This document shows positions 42,466 through 51,060 of a stretch of 64,000 nucleotides of DNA, piece by piece. The stretch lies in assembly GCF_017377775.1 (NCBI RefSeq), contig NZ_JAFVLN010000022.1, positions 1-64,000 on the forward strand, given 5' to 3'. Numbering within the stretch: the first letter of the stretch is position 1; each line of letters starts with the position of its first letter. A program made the position numbers and the translations under genes. Under the pieces are notes generated by a model. It saw only the letters and a list, made by a program, of their open reading frames with translations, was not told where the DNA came from and ran no database searches. Source of the stretch: Streptomyces sp. VRA16 Mangrove soil. GTDB taxonomy: Bacteria > Actinomycetota > Actinomycetes > Streptomycetales > Streptomycetaceae.

Positions 42466-43374
42466 ATGTCTGAGTCTCAGTTTACCGCGCCCTCGCGCGC
42501 CCTTTCCGGCCCTTCGGCCACTCCGTCCCGTCACGGACTGAACCAGTCCTCGGAGCCCCACATGTCCCGGTACACGGTCATCGGGCATCACCTCGCCCAG
42601 CACGAGGAGTTGTCCCTCACCGCGATCGGCCTCGCCACGCACATCCAGTCGCTGCCCGAAGGGTCGAAGGTCGGCATCGACGACCTCGCGGCCAAGTTCA
42701 CCGAGGGCAGGGCCAGAATCGGCGCCGCGCTACGGGAGCTGGAGACGTACGGCTACCTGGAGCGGGTCAAGGTGCGGCTCCCGAACGGGCGGATCGTCAC
42801 GCGCACGACCTCGTACAACAAGCCCCCACACCTGCGCGGACAAGCCACCGAACAGCCGCCACCGCCGGAGCCGGAGCCGGTCCGGGCCGAGGCTCAACGG
42901 ACCGAGCCGCAGCCCCGCGCCCCGCGCCCGCAGCACCGGCACCTGCGCGCGGTGCGGCCCGACCCGCAGGACCCCGACCCCGACCCGGCGCCCGTGAGGA
43001 CGCCCGCCGCCGACCTCCTCGCGGGCCTGCGCAGGCACGACCCCCGTCTCGTCCTGACCGAGCCGGACGTACGCCGCCTCGCCCCCGCCGCGACGGCCTG
43101 GCTGCAGCGGGGCATGACCCCCGGCGACGTACAACGGGCACTGACGGCCGGGCTGCCGGCCGACCCGATCGTGCGGCCCGCCTCCCTCGTGGCCTACCGG
43201 CTGAAGCACTTCCTGCCCGCCGCGCTGCCGCCCAGGCCGCAGCTCCCGCCCCTGGACCCTCCGCCGCGAACGCTCCCGCTCCAGAACTGCGACGGCTGCG
43301 ACCGGGCGTTCCGGGCGGCGGAACCGGGGATGTGCCGGGACTGCGGCGCGGCGGGCGCGGCTGCGGCCGCGTGA
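42466..43374 (+). CDS. Winged-helix protein with C-terminal zinc ribbon
   Basis: A 302-residue protein. Residues 33-110 form a winged helix (RYTVIGHHLAQHEELSLTA, then GIDDLAAKFTEGRARIGAAL, then YGYLERVKVRLPNGRIVTR). A Pro/Arg-rich linker covers about 115-180. The end carries a zinc-ribbon-like CDGCDRAFRAAEPGMCRDCG (CxxC and CxxC). The gene type is common in Streptomyces with a regulatory annotation. Upstream is a GCGC-rich inverted repeat near 42350-42378 that might be its operator. Confidence 0.75.
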   Translation: MSESQFTAPSRALSGPSATPSRHGLNQSSEPHMSRYTVIGHHLAQHEELSLTAIGLATHIQSLPEGSKVGIDDLAAKFTEGRARIGAALRELETYGYLERVKVRLPNGRIVTRTTSYNKPPHLRGQATEQPPPPEPEPVRAEAQRTEPQPRAPRPQHRHLRAVRPDPQDPDPDPAPVRTPAADLLAGLRRHDPRLVLTEPDVRRLAPAATAWLQRGMTPGDVQRALTAGLPADPIVRPASLVAYRLKHFLPAALPPRPQLPPLDPPPRTLPLQNCDGCDRAFRAAEPGMCRDCGAAGAAAAA

Positions 43375-43465
43375 GGGAAGAGCGGCACAACACGTGACAA
43401 GCCATGCCACGGAGCAGCGCCGCCGGTACCGTACGAGGACCGAACCACCCGCCCCGGAGGTCACC

Positions 43466-43813
43466 GTGAGCGTCAAGGCCGACGGCCCGTACGGCCCGCT
43501 GATCCCCATGCCCGAACTCACGCCGGACGCACTGCGGTCCGCCGTCGCCAAGATCGCTCCGAGCCGCGTACCTGCGCTCACTCAGCACCTCTTCGAAGCG
43601 ACGACGAACGCGCAGCAGACCCAGAGCCTGGCACCTCTCCGCGCGTTCGTGCATTCGTGGGCCGTGTTCGTGGCGATCGAACGGCACCCCGGGCGGGCGG
43701 CCAGACTGCGGGAACTGGAGGCGATCGCCGACGCGGGGGACGGAGACCTGGCGACGGTCCTGTCCGAGATCACGGCGATCCGGGACGCCGCTGAGGCAGA
43801 GGCCGGGTTGTGA
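43466..43813 (+). CDS. DUF6247-like protein, likely antitoxin partner
   Basis: A 115-residue protein. MSVKADGPYGPLIPMP is followed by a helical body (LRSAVAKIAPSRVPALTQHLFEATTNAQ, then FVHSWAVFVAIERHP). I place it in DUF6247. GTG at 43466 follows GGAGG, so I prefer it to the upstream GTG at 43394. It overlaps the next small gene by GTGA, the arrangement of antitoxin-toxin pairs. Its role as antitoxin is inferred from pairing only. Confidence 0.7.
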   Translation: MSVKADGPYGPLIPMPELTPDALRSAVAKIAPSRVPALTQHLFEATTNAQQTQSLAPLRAFVHSWAVFVAIERHPGRAARLRELEAIADAGDGDLATVLSEITAIRDAAEAEAGL

Positions 43814-44070
43814 CCGACTGGACCTGGGAGTACGGCACGAGCGCCGAGTACGTCACGAGCGGACTACCGCCGGGGGTGGTGGCGGAGGTCGAGCGGCTCG
43901 CCACCGAACTGGCCGCGCTCGGTGAGTCGGCGGTACGGGTGGGGCGCCCCATCGGCAAGGAGGGCGGCCTGCGGGAGTTCGACATCCTGAGCGGTCGGGG
44001 ATTCATCAGCTTTCTCGCGATCCCACGGCATGCGTGTGTCTACGTCTGCAATGTGACCTGGTACGGCTGA
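43810..44070 (+). CDS. RelE/ParE-like small protein, likely toxin partner
   Basis: An 86-residue protein with a pattern of alternating strands and a helix: WTWEYGTSAEYVTSGLP, EVERLATELAALG, GGLREFDILS, FISFLAIPRHACVYVCNVTW. This order resembles the RelE/ParE fold (N-terminal helix pair, then antiparallel sheet with a basic face). GTGA overlap with the upstream DUF6247-like gene supports a two-gene module. No catalytic residues can be named with confidence. Confidence 0.6.
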   Translation: MTDWTWEYGTSAEYVTSGLPPGVVAEVERLATELAALGESAVRVGRPIGKEGGLREFDILSGRGFISFLAIPRHACVYVCNVTWYG

Positions 44071-44136
44071 GGGCTCCTCGCCCTGTGCCGTAGGTGAAGA
44101 GCATGGCCGCCCCGCCCCCCGAACCCCGGCCCGGCG

Positions 44137-45561
44137 TCAGTGCTGCATCGTTTCCCCGAGGCGCGAGCCGCTCGTGAGGCCGAAGTCGGCCGCGCTGAGG
44201 GACTGGGAGCCGGTGCCGGTGAGGCCGGAGGAGGTGCCGGGGAGGGTCCACAGGCCGCCGCTGCGGTCGTTCTCGAAGGACGCGGTCACCGCCAGGTCGC
44301 CCTTGCCGTTGTTGTCGTAGTCGGCGATGCGGACCTGCGCGCCGAAGAGGTCTCCGGCCTCGGCGGCTCCGGGGACGTTCGCGGTGTCCTGGGAGATGCG
44401 GACGACGCCGGACTGCGAGACACCGGACGCGGTGCCTCGGAAGACGGTGACGTCGCCCGCGTTGTCCAGGTCGCCGAGTTGTTCGCCGTTCGCGCCGACC
44501 ACCAGCTCCGCCTTGCCGTCGCCGGTGATGTCGCCGATCGCCACCGAGGCGCCCCAGTTGTCGCCGTCCTCGTCGACGCCGGGCACCCCGGTGCTGTCCT
44601 GGTGCAGGACCACCGGGTCGCCGAAGCCCGTCGCGCTGCCGTAGCGGACGGTGACGTATCCGGAGCCGTGGCTCGGGTCCGCGACGTCGTAGAAGTCGGG
44701 CCAGGTGAGCGAGGTCGCCATGTCGTCGTAGCCGTCGCCGTTGATGTCGCCGAGGGCCACCGCGGTGTTGCCGTCGTCCACCCGCTGGATCCGGTACGGG
44801 CGGCCCGTCTGGCCCGTGAAGACGTCGGTGCCGGGACGCCCGGTGCCGGCGTTGCCGGTCACGGCCAGGTCGTCCTTGCCGTCGCCGTTCACGTCGCCCA
44901 CGGCGGCCTGCGAGTTCAGCAGCGAGGCCCCGGAGACCGACAGGGAGTACGCGGGGACGGGCTTGCTGTCCCGGGTGAGACCGCCCGGGTAGATGACGAC
45001 CGCGCCCGACTCGATCACGGCGAGGTCCGCTCCGCTGTCCCCGGTGAAATCGCCCACCGCGACGTCCGAGCCGTGCGCCTGCCACGTGCTCGGGTTCTGC
45101 ACGGTGGTCGTGGTGCTGGTGGTGAACGGCTTGGTGCCGCCCCACAGGACGGTGACGCTGCCCTGGCCCTCGATGCCGTCCACGTCCTCGCCGTCGGCAC
45201 CGACGACGAGGTCCGCGTAGCCGTCGCCGTCCAGGTCGCCGCCGGCCATCGAGATGCCGAAGTAGTCACCCTCCTCGGGCGTCCCCGGCACCCCCGTGGA
45301 GCTCTGCGTGAGGGTCACCTGCTGCGTGGTGAGTCCGCTCGCCGAGCCGAAGGACACCACCACGGCGCCCGCCGCCGTCGCCCCGCCGACCGTCTTGTAC
45401 GGCGCGCCGATGGCGAGGTCCCGGTGCCCGTCCCCGTTGAAGTCGTCGGCGAGCTTGGCGGGCGCGGCGCCCGCCGTCGCCGCGGGGAGCACGGCCAGCA
45501 GACCGCCGGTCAGCGCGGTGACGGCCGTGACGGCGACGACGGTGCGGCGGGGGAGCGGCAT
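44137..45561 (-). CDS. Secreted FG-GAP/VCBS repeat protein
   Basis: A 474-residue exported protein. The signal peptide TVVAVTAVTALTGGLLAVLPAATAGAA ends near residue 33. Seven FG-GAP-like repeats follow, each with a D-x-N/D-G-D-G loop (DFNGDGHRDLAIGAP, DLDGDGYADLVVGAD, DINGDGYDDMATSLT). No catalytic domain is seen. It probably makes a calcium-binding beta-propeller outside the cell. The final GSRLGETMQH is its own terminus. The neighbouring exported phosphatase may be functionally linked but that is inference. Confidence 0.85.
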   Translation of the reverse strand: MPLPRRTVVAVTAVTALTGGLLAVLPAATAGAAPAKLADDFNGDGHRDLAIGAPYKTVGGATAAGAVVVSFGSASGLTTQQVTLTQSSTGVPGTPEEGDYFGISMAGGDLDGDGYADLVVGADGEDVDGIEGQGSVTVLWGGTKPFTTSTTTTVQNPSTWQAHGSDVAVGDFTGDSGADLAVIESGAVVIYPGGLTRDSKPVPAYSLSVSGASLLNSQAAVGDVNGDGKDDLAVTGNAGTGRPGTDVFTGQTGRPYRIQRVDDGNTAVALGDINGDGYDDMATSLTWPDFYDVADPSHGSGYVTVRYGSATGFGDPVVLHQDSTGVPGVDEDGDNWGASVAIGDITGDGKAELVVGANGEQLGDLDNAGDVTVFRGTASGVSQSGVVRISQDTANVPGAAEAGDLFGAQVRIADYDNNGKGDLAVTASFENDRSGGLWTLPGTSSGLTGTGSQSLSAADFGLTSGSRLGETMQH

Positions 45562-45680
45562 GGAGTTCTTCTCCTCGTACAGGTGACGGATGTTGCCGTA
45601 GACGACTCCCGGGGTCGAACGGTTGCACGGGACAGGTGGTGAGAGTGGGTGCGGGTAGTACGGATTTGCGCGGCTGCGGC

Positions 45681-46751
45681 TCAGACGAGCAACTGGCGCT
45701 TGAGGGAACGGAGTTCGGGCGCCGTGACCCCGAGCGCCTGCCGCTCGTACGCCTCGAAGGAGCCGAACGCCGCCCGCACCTCGTCGAAGCCGGAGTTCAG
45801 GTACTCGGCCCGTACGTCGAGCAGCGGTTTGTAGACCTTCGCCTGCTCCGGGGGCATGGCGGCCAGCGCCGCCGCGTTCGCCGCCGCGCGGTAGTCGTTG
45901 GAGGCGAGGTAGTCCTTCATCACGGTCTCGCGCGGCACGCCGAGCGCCGTGAGCAGCGCCGCGTTCGCCCAGCCCGTACGGTCCTTGCCCGCCGTGCAGT
46001 GGAACAGGGCGCTGTCGCCGCCGGTCAGGCCCGAGAAGACCTTCGTGTAGGCCGACTTGGCGGTGTCGCCGCTGACCATGAACTTCTCGCCCTGGGTCAT
46101 CATCGCGACCGCCCCGGCCTCGGTCGTGGGCAGGGTCGTCATCAGGTCGGAGCCCGCGAGCACGTCCGCGACGACGTACCGCGTGCCCGGGGGCACCCGG
46201 TCGGGGGCCGCGGCGCGCTCCGACGCCGTGCGCAGGTCGAAGTCCGTGTCGATGCCGAGCCGCTTCAGCTTGGCGAGATCGGCGGAGGTGAGGTTGTTCA
46301 GGGCGTCCGAGCGGTAGACCTCGCCCATCTTCACCCAGTGGCCGTCACGGGTCCGGTAGCCGCCCGCGTCCCGGAAGTTGACCGCGCCGTCCAGCTGGAT
46401 CAGCCGGTCGGCGAGGTGCAGACCGCGGCCGTGGTCGGGGGCCAGGTCGAACCACTGGCGGTCGGCCGTCGCCGGGAGCCCGGAGACGGTGACCTTGCCG
46501 GACGAGCCGCCGCTCGCCACCGTGCGGCCGTTGGCCCGGATCGCGACGCGGCGGACGCCGGGCGCCTTCCAGGCGATCTCGTACGTGCCGGGGGCGGCCT
46601 GCGCCGTGACCGTGGCCTCGGTGAACGGGATGCGCTCGGTGCGGGTGTGGGCCGACGCGGCGGAGGCGGCCGGGACCGCCGCGCAGAGCAGGAGCGCGGC
46701 AGCGGAGAGGGCGCCGGCGGCGGAGGCCGTGGCGCGCGTGGTGTGCGTCAT
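45681..46751 (-). CDS. Exported tyrosine-type protein phosphatase
   Basis: A 356-residue protein. A signal peptide (ASAAGALSAAALLLCAAVPAASAA) is followed by a fibronectin-like region, then a PTP domain beginning NFRDAGGYRTRDG. The P-loop FHCTAGKDRTGWANA (C-x5-R near residue 250) is complete. It resembles Y_phosphatase3, the MptpB family. Since it is exported it should dephosphorylate extracellular or surface phosphotyrosine or inositide-like compounds. The gene starts at 46751. Confidence 0.88.
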   Translation of the reverse strand: MTHTTRATASAAGALSAAALLLCAAVPAASAASAHTRTERIPFTEATVTAQAAPGTYEIAWKAPGVRRVAIRANGRTVASGGSSGKVTVSGLPATADRQWFDLAPDHGRGLHLADRLIQLDGAVNFRDAGGYRTRDGHWVKMGEVYRSDALNNLTSADLAKLKRLGIDTDFDLRTASERAAAPDRVPPGTRYVVADVLAGSDLMTTLPTTEAGAVAMMTQGEKFMVSGDTAKSAYTKVFSGLTGGDSALFHCTAGKDRTGWANAALLTALGVPRETVMKDYLASNDYRAAANAAALAAMPPEQAKVYKPLLDVRAEYLNSGFDEVRAAFGSFEAYERQALGVTAPELRSLKRQLLV

Positions 46752-46992
46752 GGGACGGATGCTTGAGGCAACCAGGAAGCGGTGCGCGACGCGTCGGTGA
46801 ACGGCGGTGGAACCTCGGGCGAGCAGCAGTCGTGCACCTTCGCGAAGTGCGCAAAGTGGGTCCGAAGTGGATCGACAAGGCGTTCAAGGACGTCTCTTCG
46901 CATACCAGTTGAGGTCGGGTTCGGCTCGCTGAGATCACTTAAGCGAACGTTCCTGGTCGATTACAGTGCTGCGAGTCGAACGGAGGAGAGCC

Positions 46993-48102
46993 ATGGGCGC
47001 ACCGCCCGCCGCCGGGGCCGTCTGGGGCCGCGGCGAGCAGCAGGATTTCCGCAGCCGGGTGCGCGGCGCGCTGCTCGGCTCCGCGCTGGGCGACGCGCTC
47101 GGCGCCCCGCTCGACCTCACCGTCGAGGAGTCCGCCCCGCCCGCGCAGGGCGCCGAACTCGTCCCCGCCTACGGCCGCACCGGCGCCGTCACCGCGGCGA
47201 CCCAGCTCGCCCTGTTCACGGTCGACGGGCTGATCCGCGCCCAGGTGCGCCGCGACACCGGGGCCTGGCACCCGCCCACCGACGTGCACCGGGCCTATCT
47301 GCGGTGGGCCGCGACCCAGCGCGACTGGGGGCCCGACGAGCGCCGCAAGGAGGACGGCTGGCTGGCCCGTGAGGAGTGGCTGTACTCCCGGCGCGGCGCC
47401 TCCTCCGCCTGTCTGCTCGGGCTCGGCAACGACGTCATGGGCACCCTCGACAAACCCAAGAACCCGGAGGAGACCGGCCCGGAGGCGGCGACCCGATCCG
47501 CCGGGTTCGGGCTGCTCGTCGGCTGGGAGCCGCAGCTCGTCCTGCAGCTCGCCGTGGAATGCGCCGTGCACACCCACGGCGCGCCCGAGGCGTATCTGTC
47601 GGCGGGCGCGTACGCCGTGATCGTGCACGCCCTGGCGCGCGGCGACTCGGTGGACGCGGCGGTGCAGCGGGCGCTCGCCCTGCTGGCCGCGCGCCCCGGG
47701 CACCCGCCGGTCGTGGAGGCCCTCCAGCACGCGCTCGGCGCGGTGCGCCAGGGCATGCCGAACGCCGCGCGCGTCGGGGAACTCGTCGATGACGGCGGGG
47801 CCGTGGGCGCGCTCGCCGCCGCCGTCTACTGCACGCTCGTCGGCGAGGACATCCGGCACGGGCTCGGGCTGGCCGTCCACCACGACGGGCCCTCGTCGGC
47901 CGTCGGGGCGCTGTGCGGGGGGCTGCTCGGGGCGCTGCACGGGGAGACCGCGCTGCCGCCCGCCTGGGTGGTGGAGCTGGAGGGGCGCGGCACGGTCCTG
48001 GAGCTGGCCGACGACTTCGCCATGGAGATGACGCAGGGCGCCGCGCTGCACGGGCCCGCCGGGGCGTCGGCGGGGTGGCTGGCCCGGTATCCGCGCGCCT
48101 AG
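46993..48102 (+). CDS. ADP-ribosylglycohydrolase family protein
   Basis: A 369-residue DraG/ARH-fold protein. RGALLGSALGDALGAPLDLT gives the N-terminal metal/ADP-ribose site, and HHDGPSSAVGALCGGLLGALHG the C-terminal metal site (D..S..G..GxxxG). The role is removal of ADP-ribose from arginine or another acceptor, or from small molecules. The ATG at 46993 has GGAGGAG upstream; an earlier in-frame ATG overlaps it. No ADP-ribosyltransferase gene is adjacent. Confidence 0.87.
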   Translation: MGAPPAAGAVWGRGEQQDFRSRVRGALLGSALGDALGAPLDLTVEESAPPAQGAELVPAYGRTGAVTAATQLALFTVDGLIRAQVRRDTGAWHPPTDVHRAYLRWAATQRDWGPDERRKEDGWLAREEWLYSRRGASSACLLGLGNDVMGTLDKPKNPEETGPEAATRSAGFGLLVGWEPQLVLQLAVECAVHTHGAPEAYLSAGAYAVIVHALARGDSVDAAVQRALALLAARPGHPPVVEALQHALGAVRQGMPNAARVGELVDDGGAVGALAAAVYCTLVGEDIRHGLGLAVHHDGPSSAVGALCGGLLGALHGETALPPAWVVELEGRGTVLELADDFAMEMTQGAALHGPAGASAGWLARYPRA

Positions 48103-48131
48103 GGCGTGTTTCGAAAGTCCCTCCTGCCCCG

Positions 48132-48172
48132 CCCCGCGCTCCCGGACGCCTTGCGGCCCCAGGAGCGCGGGG
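48132..48172. terminator. Terminator between convergent genes
   Basis: CCCCGCGCTCC (48132-48142) and GGAGCGCGGGG (48162-48172) form an 11-bp stem between the ADP-ribosylglycohydrolase (+) and symporter (-) ends. Confidence 0.82.
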
Positions 48173-48180
48173 GGTGAGGG

Positions 48181-49752
48181 CTACAGGCGCTGTACGTCGT
48201 CCTGCGCGCCCGCGGGCGACGGGACCGCCGCCGCGCCGGCCGTGCCGGGGCCGTCGTCGTCGGTGTTGATCCGCTCGATCAGCGCGTCGCGCTCCGGGGT
48301 GTCCTCCGGCTTGATGAAGCCGATGGCGATGTAGAGCACGAGCGAGACGGCGAGCGGGACCGAGACCTGGTACTGGAGCGCTACGCCGCCCTCGATGGCG
48401 TCGTCGATCGGGTAGTTGACCAGGTAGAAGGCGAACAGACCCATGGCCCAGCTGGTGAGCGCCGCTGTCGGTCCGGACTTGCGGAAGTAGCGCAGCAGAC
48501 CCAGCATCATCGGGATCGCGATCGGGCCCATCAGGCCCGCGACCCACTTGATGACGACCGTGATGATGTCCTTGAACGTGGGCGAGTTGACCTGCGTCGC
48601 CACCGCCATGGACAGACCGAGGAAGACCACCGTGGTGAGGCGGGCGGCGATCAGGCCGCTGCGCTGGTTCCAGGTCCGCGCCTTCGCGGAGACCACCGGC
48701 GCGATGTCCCGGGTGAAGACGGCCGCGATGGCGTTGGCGTCCGAGGAGCACATGGCCATCGTGTGCGAGAAGAAGCCGACGATGACGAGGCCCAACAGGC
48801 CGTGCGGCAGCAGCTGTTCGGTCATCAGCCCGTAGGAGTCGGAGCCGTCCGGCTTCTGCGCGTGGACGAGCAGCGGCGACATCCACATGGGGAAGAACAG
48901 CACGACCGGCCACACCAGCCACAGGATCGCCGAGAGCCGGGCCGAGCGCGTGGCCTCCTTCGCGGAGCCGGTGGCCATGTAGCGCTGGGCCTGGTTGAGC
49001 ATGCCGCCGTTGTACTCGAAGAGCTTGATGAACAGGAACGCGAGCAGGAACACCGCGCCGTACTGGCCCACCAGCGGCTTGCCGTGGCCCTGCAGCTCGG
49101 GCTGGTTCCAGGCGTCGAAGAAGCCGATGTTCTTGTCGTTCAGCTTGATCACGACGGCGACGAACATCGAGACGCCGGCGAGCAGCTGGATGATGAACTG
49201 CCCCAGCTCGGTGAGGGCGTCCGCCCACAGCCCGCCGATGGTGCAGTAGACGGCGGTGATGGCGCCGGTGATCAGGATGCCCTGGTTGAGCGAGATGCCG
49301 GTGAACACCGAGAGCAGCGTGGCGATGGCCGCCCACTTCGCGGCCACGTCCACGATCTTCAGCAGCATGCCGGACCAGGCGAGCGCCTGCTGGGTGGGCA
49401 GGTTGTAGCGGTTCTTCAGGTATTCGAGCGGTGAGGCCACGTGCAGCCGCGAGCGCAGCCGGTTGATGCGCGGCGCGAACAGGTTGGCGCCGATGGCGAT
49501 GCCGATCGCGATCGGGAAGGACCAGGTGACGAAGGACGTCACGCCGTACGTGTACGCGATGCCGGCGTAGCCGGTGAACATCACCGCGCTGTAGCCGGAC
49601 ATGTGGTGCGAGATGCCCGAGAGCCACCAGGGCATCTTGCCGCCGGCCGTGAAGAAGTCGGAGACGTTGTCCACACGTTTGTGGGACCAGATTCCGATCG
49701 CGACCATGATGCCGAAGTAGCCGATGAGCACGACCCAGTCGAGACTGTTCAT
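48181..49752 (-). CDS. Sodium:solute symporter family permease
   Basis: A 523-residue membrane protein of the SSS family with about 13 helices. MNSLDWVVLIGYFGIMVAIG starts helix 1; FFTAGGKMPWWLSGISHHMSG is the conserved first loop, and FSHTMAMCSSDANAIAAVFTRDI is the late sodium-site block. The motif suggests uptake of a sugar or organic acid with sodium. The ATG at 49752 follows GGAGGGGG. The C-terminal tail is acidic and Ala/Gly-rich. Confidence 0.9.
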   Translation of the reverse strand: MNSLDWVVLIGYFGIMVAIGIWSHKRVDNVSDFFTAGGKMPWWLSGISHHMSGYSAVMFTGYAGIAYTYGVTSFVTWSFPIAIGIAIGANLFAPRINRLRSRLHVASPLEYLKNRYNLPTQQALAWSGMLLKIVDVAAKWAAIATLLSVFTGISLNQGILITGAITAVYCTIGGLWADALTELGQFIIQLLAGVSMFVAVVIKLNDKNIGFFDAWNQPELQGHGKPLVGQYGAVFLLAFLFIKLFEYNGGMLNQAQRYMATGSAKEATRSARLSAILWLVWPVVLFFPMWMSPLLVHAQKPDGSDSYGLMTEQLLPHGLLGLVIVGFFSHTMAMCSSDANAIAAVFTRDIAPVVSAKARTWNQRSGLIAARLTTVVFLGLSMAVATQVNSPTFKDIITVVIKWVAGLMGPIAIPMMLGLLRYFRKSGPTAALTSWAMGLFAFYLVNYPIDDAIEGGVALQYQVSVPLAVSLVLYIAIGFIKPEDTPERDALIERINTDDDGPGTAGAAAVPSPAGAQDDVQRL

Positions 49753-50177
49753 GTGCCCCCTCCAGGGGTCCGCCTTGTGAACGTTGCGGCTCTTCGTCAG
49801 TACGTCCGTCTCAGCGGGCGCCCCCGTGCGGGTGTGGGGACTTCGGGGATTGAACCGCCTGTTCGGCGGGTCGGTCAAGACTTATCGCGGTCATGGATGT
49901 GAACCGAGATCAGGAAGCCGAACGATTTTGCATTTTCGTGACCAGGGAGGGAGTTGTCGTGAACGTGACCGGGGCCACACCATGAACGGGCACTTCGTCA
50001 GTAGCCGCACCACGCGAAAGACCGCACGGGATGCGGGTCCCGTGCGGTCGCGTACCAGAGACTCGTGTACCAGGGACTCGTGTACCGGAGAGTTGTGTGC
50101 CGGGAGTCGCCTACAAGAGAGGGGCGTACAAGAGAGGGGCCTACAAGAGAGGGGGCGTGACCCCTGGACCGGATGTT
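49753..50177. repeat. 425-bp gap with 15-bp minisatellite
   Basis: From 50045 to about 50155 the DNA is a set of 15-bp tandem units of two kinds. Units like GACTCGTGTACCAGG (50060, 50075, 50090 diverged) are followed by CCTACAAGAGAGGGG and its variant (50110-50124, 50125-50139, 50140-50154). The period of 15 gives pentapeptide-looking ORFs on both strands, which I do not call genes. The rest (49753-50044) contains the symporter promoter region; nothing else is recognised. Confidence 0.85.
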
Positions 50178-50972
50178 CTAGCGCATCAATTCGCCCGCGT
50201 TCACCAGGAGTTGCTGCCCCGTGATGGCACGCGCCCGGTCGGACGCCAGGAAGACCGCCGCGTCGGCGACATCGCCGTCCGTGGCCAGCTCCGGCAGAGC
50301 CATCCGCTCGGTGAGACGGGCGAGCACCTCCTCCTCCGGAACGCCCTCGGTCTGCGCCGTGAACTGGACGTAGGCCTGCACCGGCGGCCCCCACATCCAG
50401 CCCGGCAGCACCGTGTTGACCCGGATGCGGTGCGGGCCCAGCTCCCGCGCCAGGGAGTACATCGCGCTCGTCAGGGCGCCCTTGGACGCCGCGTACGCCG
50501 CCTGTCGCACCTGCGAGGGCGCGGCCACCGCCGACTGCGTCCCGATGATGACGACCGAGCCGCCGCGCTCCTTGAGGGCGGGCAGACAGGCCCGGGTCAT
50601 CCGCAGCGTGCCGAGCAGATTCACGTCGAGCACGCCCTGCCAGGTCGTGAAGTCGGCGTCCTCCAGGCCGCCGAAGTAGCTGTCCCAGGCCGCGACATGG
50701 ACCACCGCGTCCACCCCGCCGAACCGCTCGTGCGCGAGGGCGGCCAGCGCCGTGCACTGCTCCTCGTCGGTGATGTCCGTGGCCCGGTACGCGGTCCGCG
50801 CGCCGTCCGGGTCCAGTTCGCCGGCGCACTTGGCCAGGTTGGCCTCCGTGCGCGCCCCCAGAACGGCGTTGCCGCCGTCGTGCACCACGGCGGCGGCCAC
50901 CTGCTGGCCGAGCCCGGCGCCGACGCCCGAGACGATCACGGTCTTCCCGGCGAGCAGTCCACCATTCCCCAT
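50178..50972 (-). CDS. Short-chain dehydrogenase/reductase of second operator locus
   Basis: A 264-residue SDR. TVIVSGVGAGLGQQVAAAVV carries the TGxxxGxG-like site with V for T, VHVAAWDSY replaces NNAG, then IIGTQSAVA and the YAASKGALTSAM active site (Y and K). The NNAG variation is unusual but the catalytic Tyr/Lys are kept. The start ATG at 50972 has GGGAGG upstream. It is divergent from the EthD-like gene, with the sixth CTGACGnnnCGTCAG palindrome between them, so it likely belongs to the same regulon as the 23-31 kb cluster. Confidence 0.86.
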   Translation of the reverse strand: MGNGGLLAGKTVIVSGVGAGLGQQVAAAVVHDGGNAVLGARTEANLAKCAGELDPDGARTAYRATDITDEEQCTALAALAHERFGGVDAVVHVAAWDSYFGGLEDADFTTWQGVLDVNLLGTLRMTRACLPALKERGGSVVIIGTQSAVAAPSQVRQAAYAASKGALTSAMYSLARELGPHRIRVNTVLPGWMWGPPVQAYVQFTAQTEGVPEEEVLARLTERMALPELATDGDVADAAVFLASDRARAITGQQLLVNAGELMR

Positions 50973-51000
50973 CGGTCGCCTCCCGGCTCTGGCCATTCAT

Positions 51001-51015
51001 CTGACGGGGCGTCAG
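51001..51015. promoter_or_regulatory. Palindromic operator, copy 6
   Basis: CTGACGGGGCGTCAG, perfect palindrome in the 88-bp gap between the divergent SDR (start 50972) and EthD-like gene (start 51061). It is the same sequence as the copies at 23.4-26.9 kb and could control both genes at once. Confidence 0.82.
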
Positions 51016-51060
51016 AGTATGGGCGTCGGACGGAGGATGGAAGGGAAGGGGAGGACCGGT

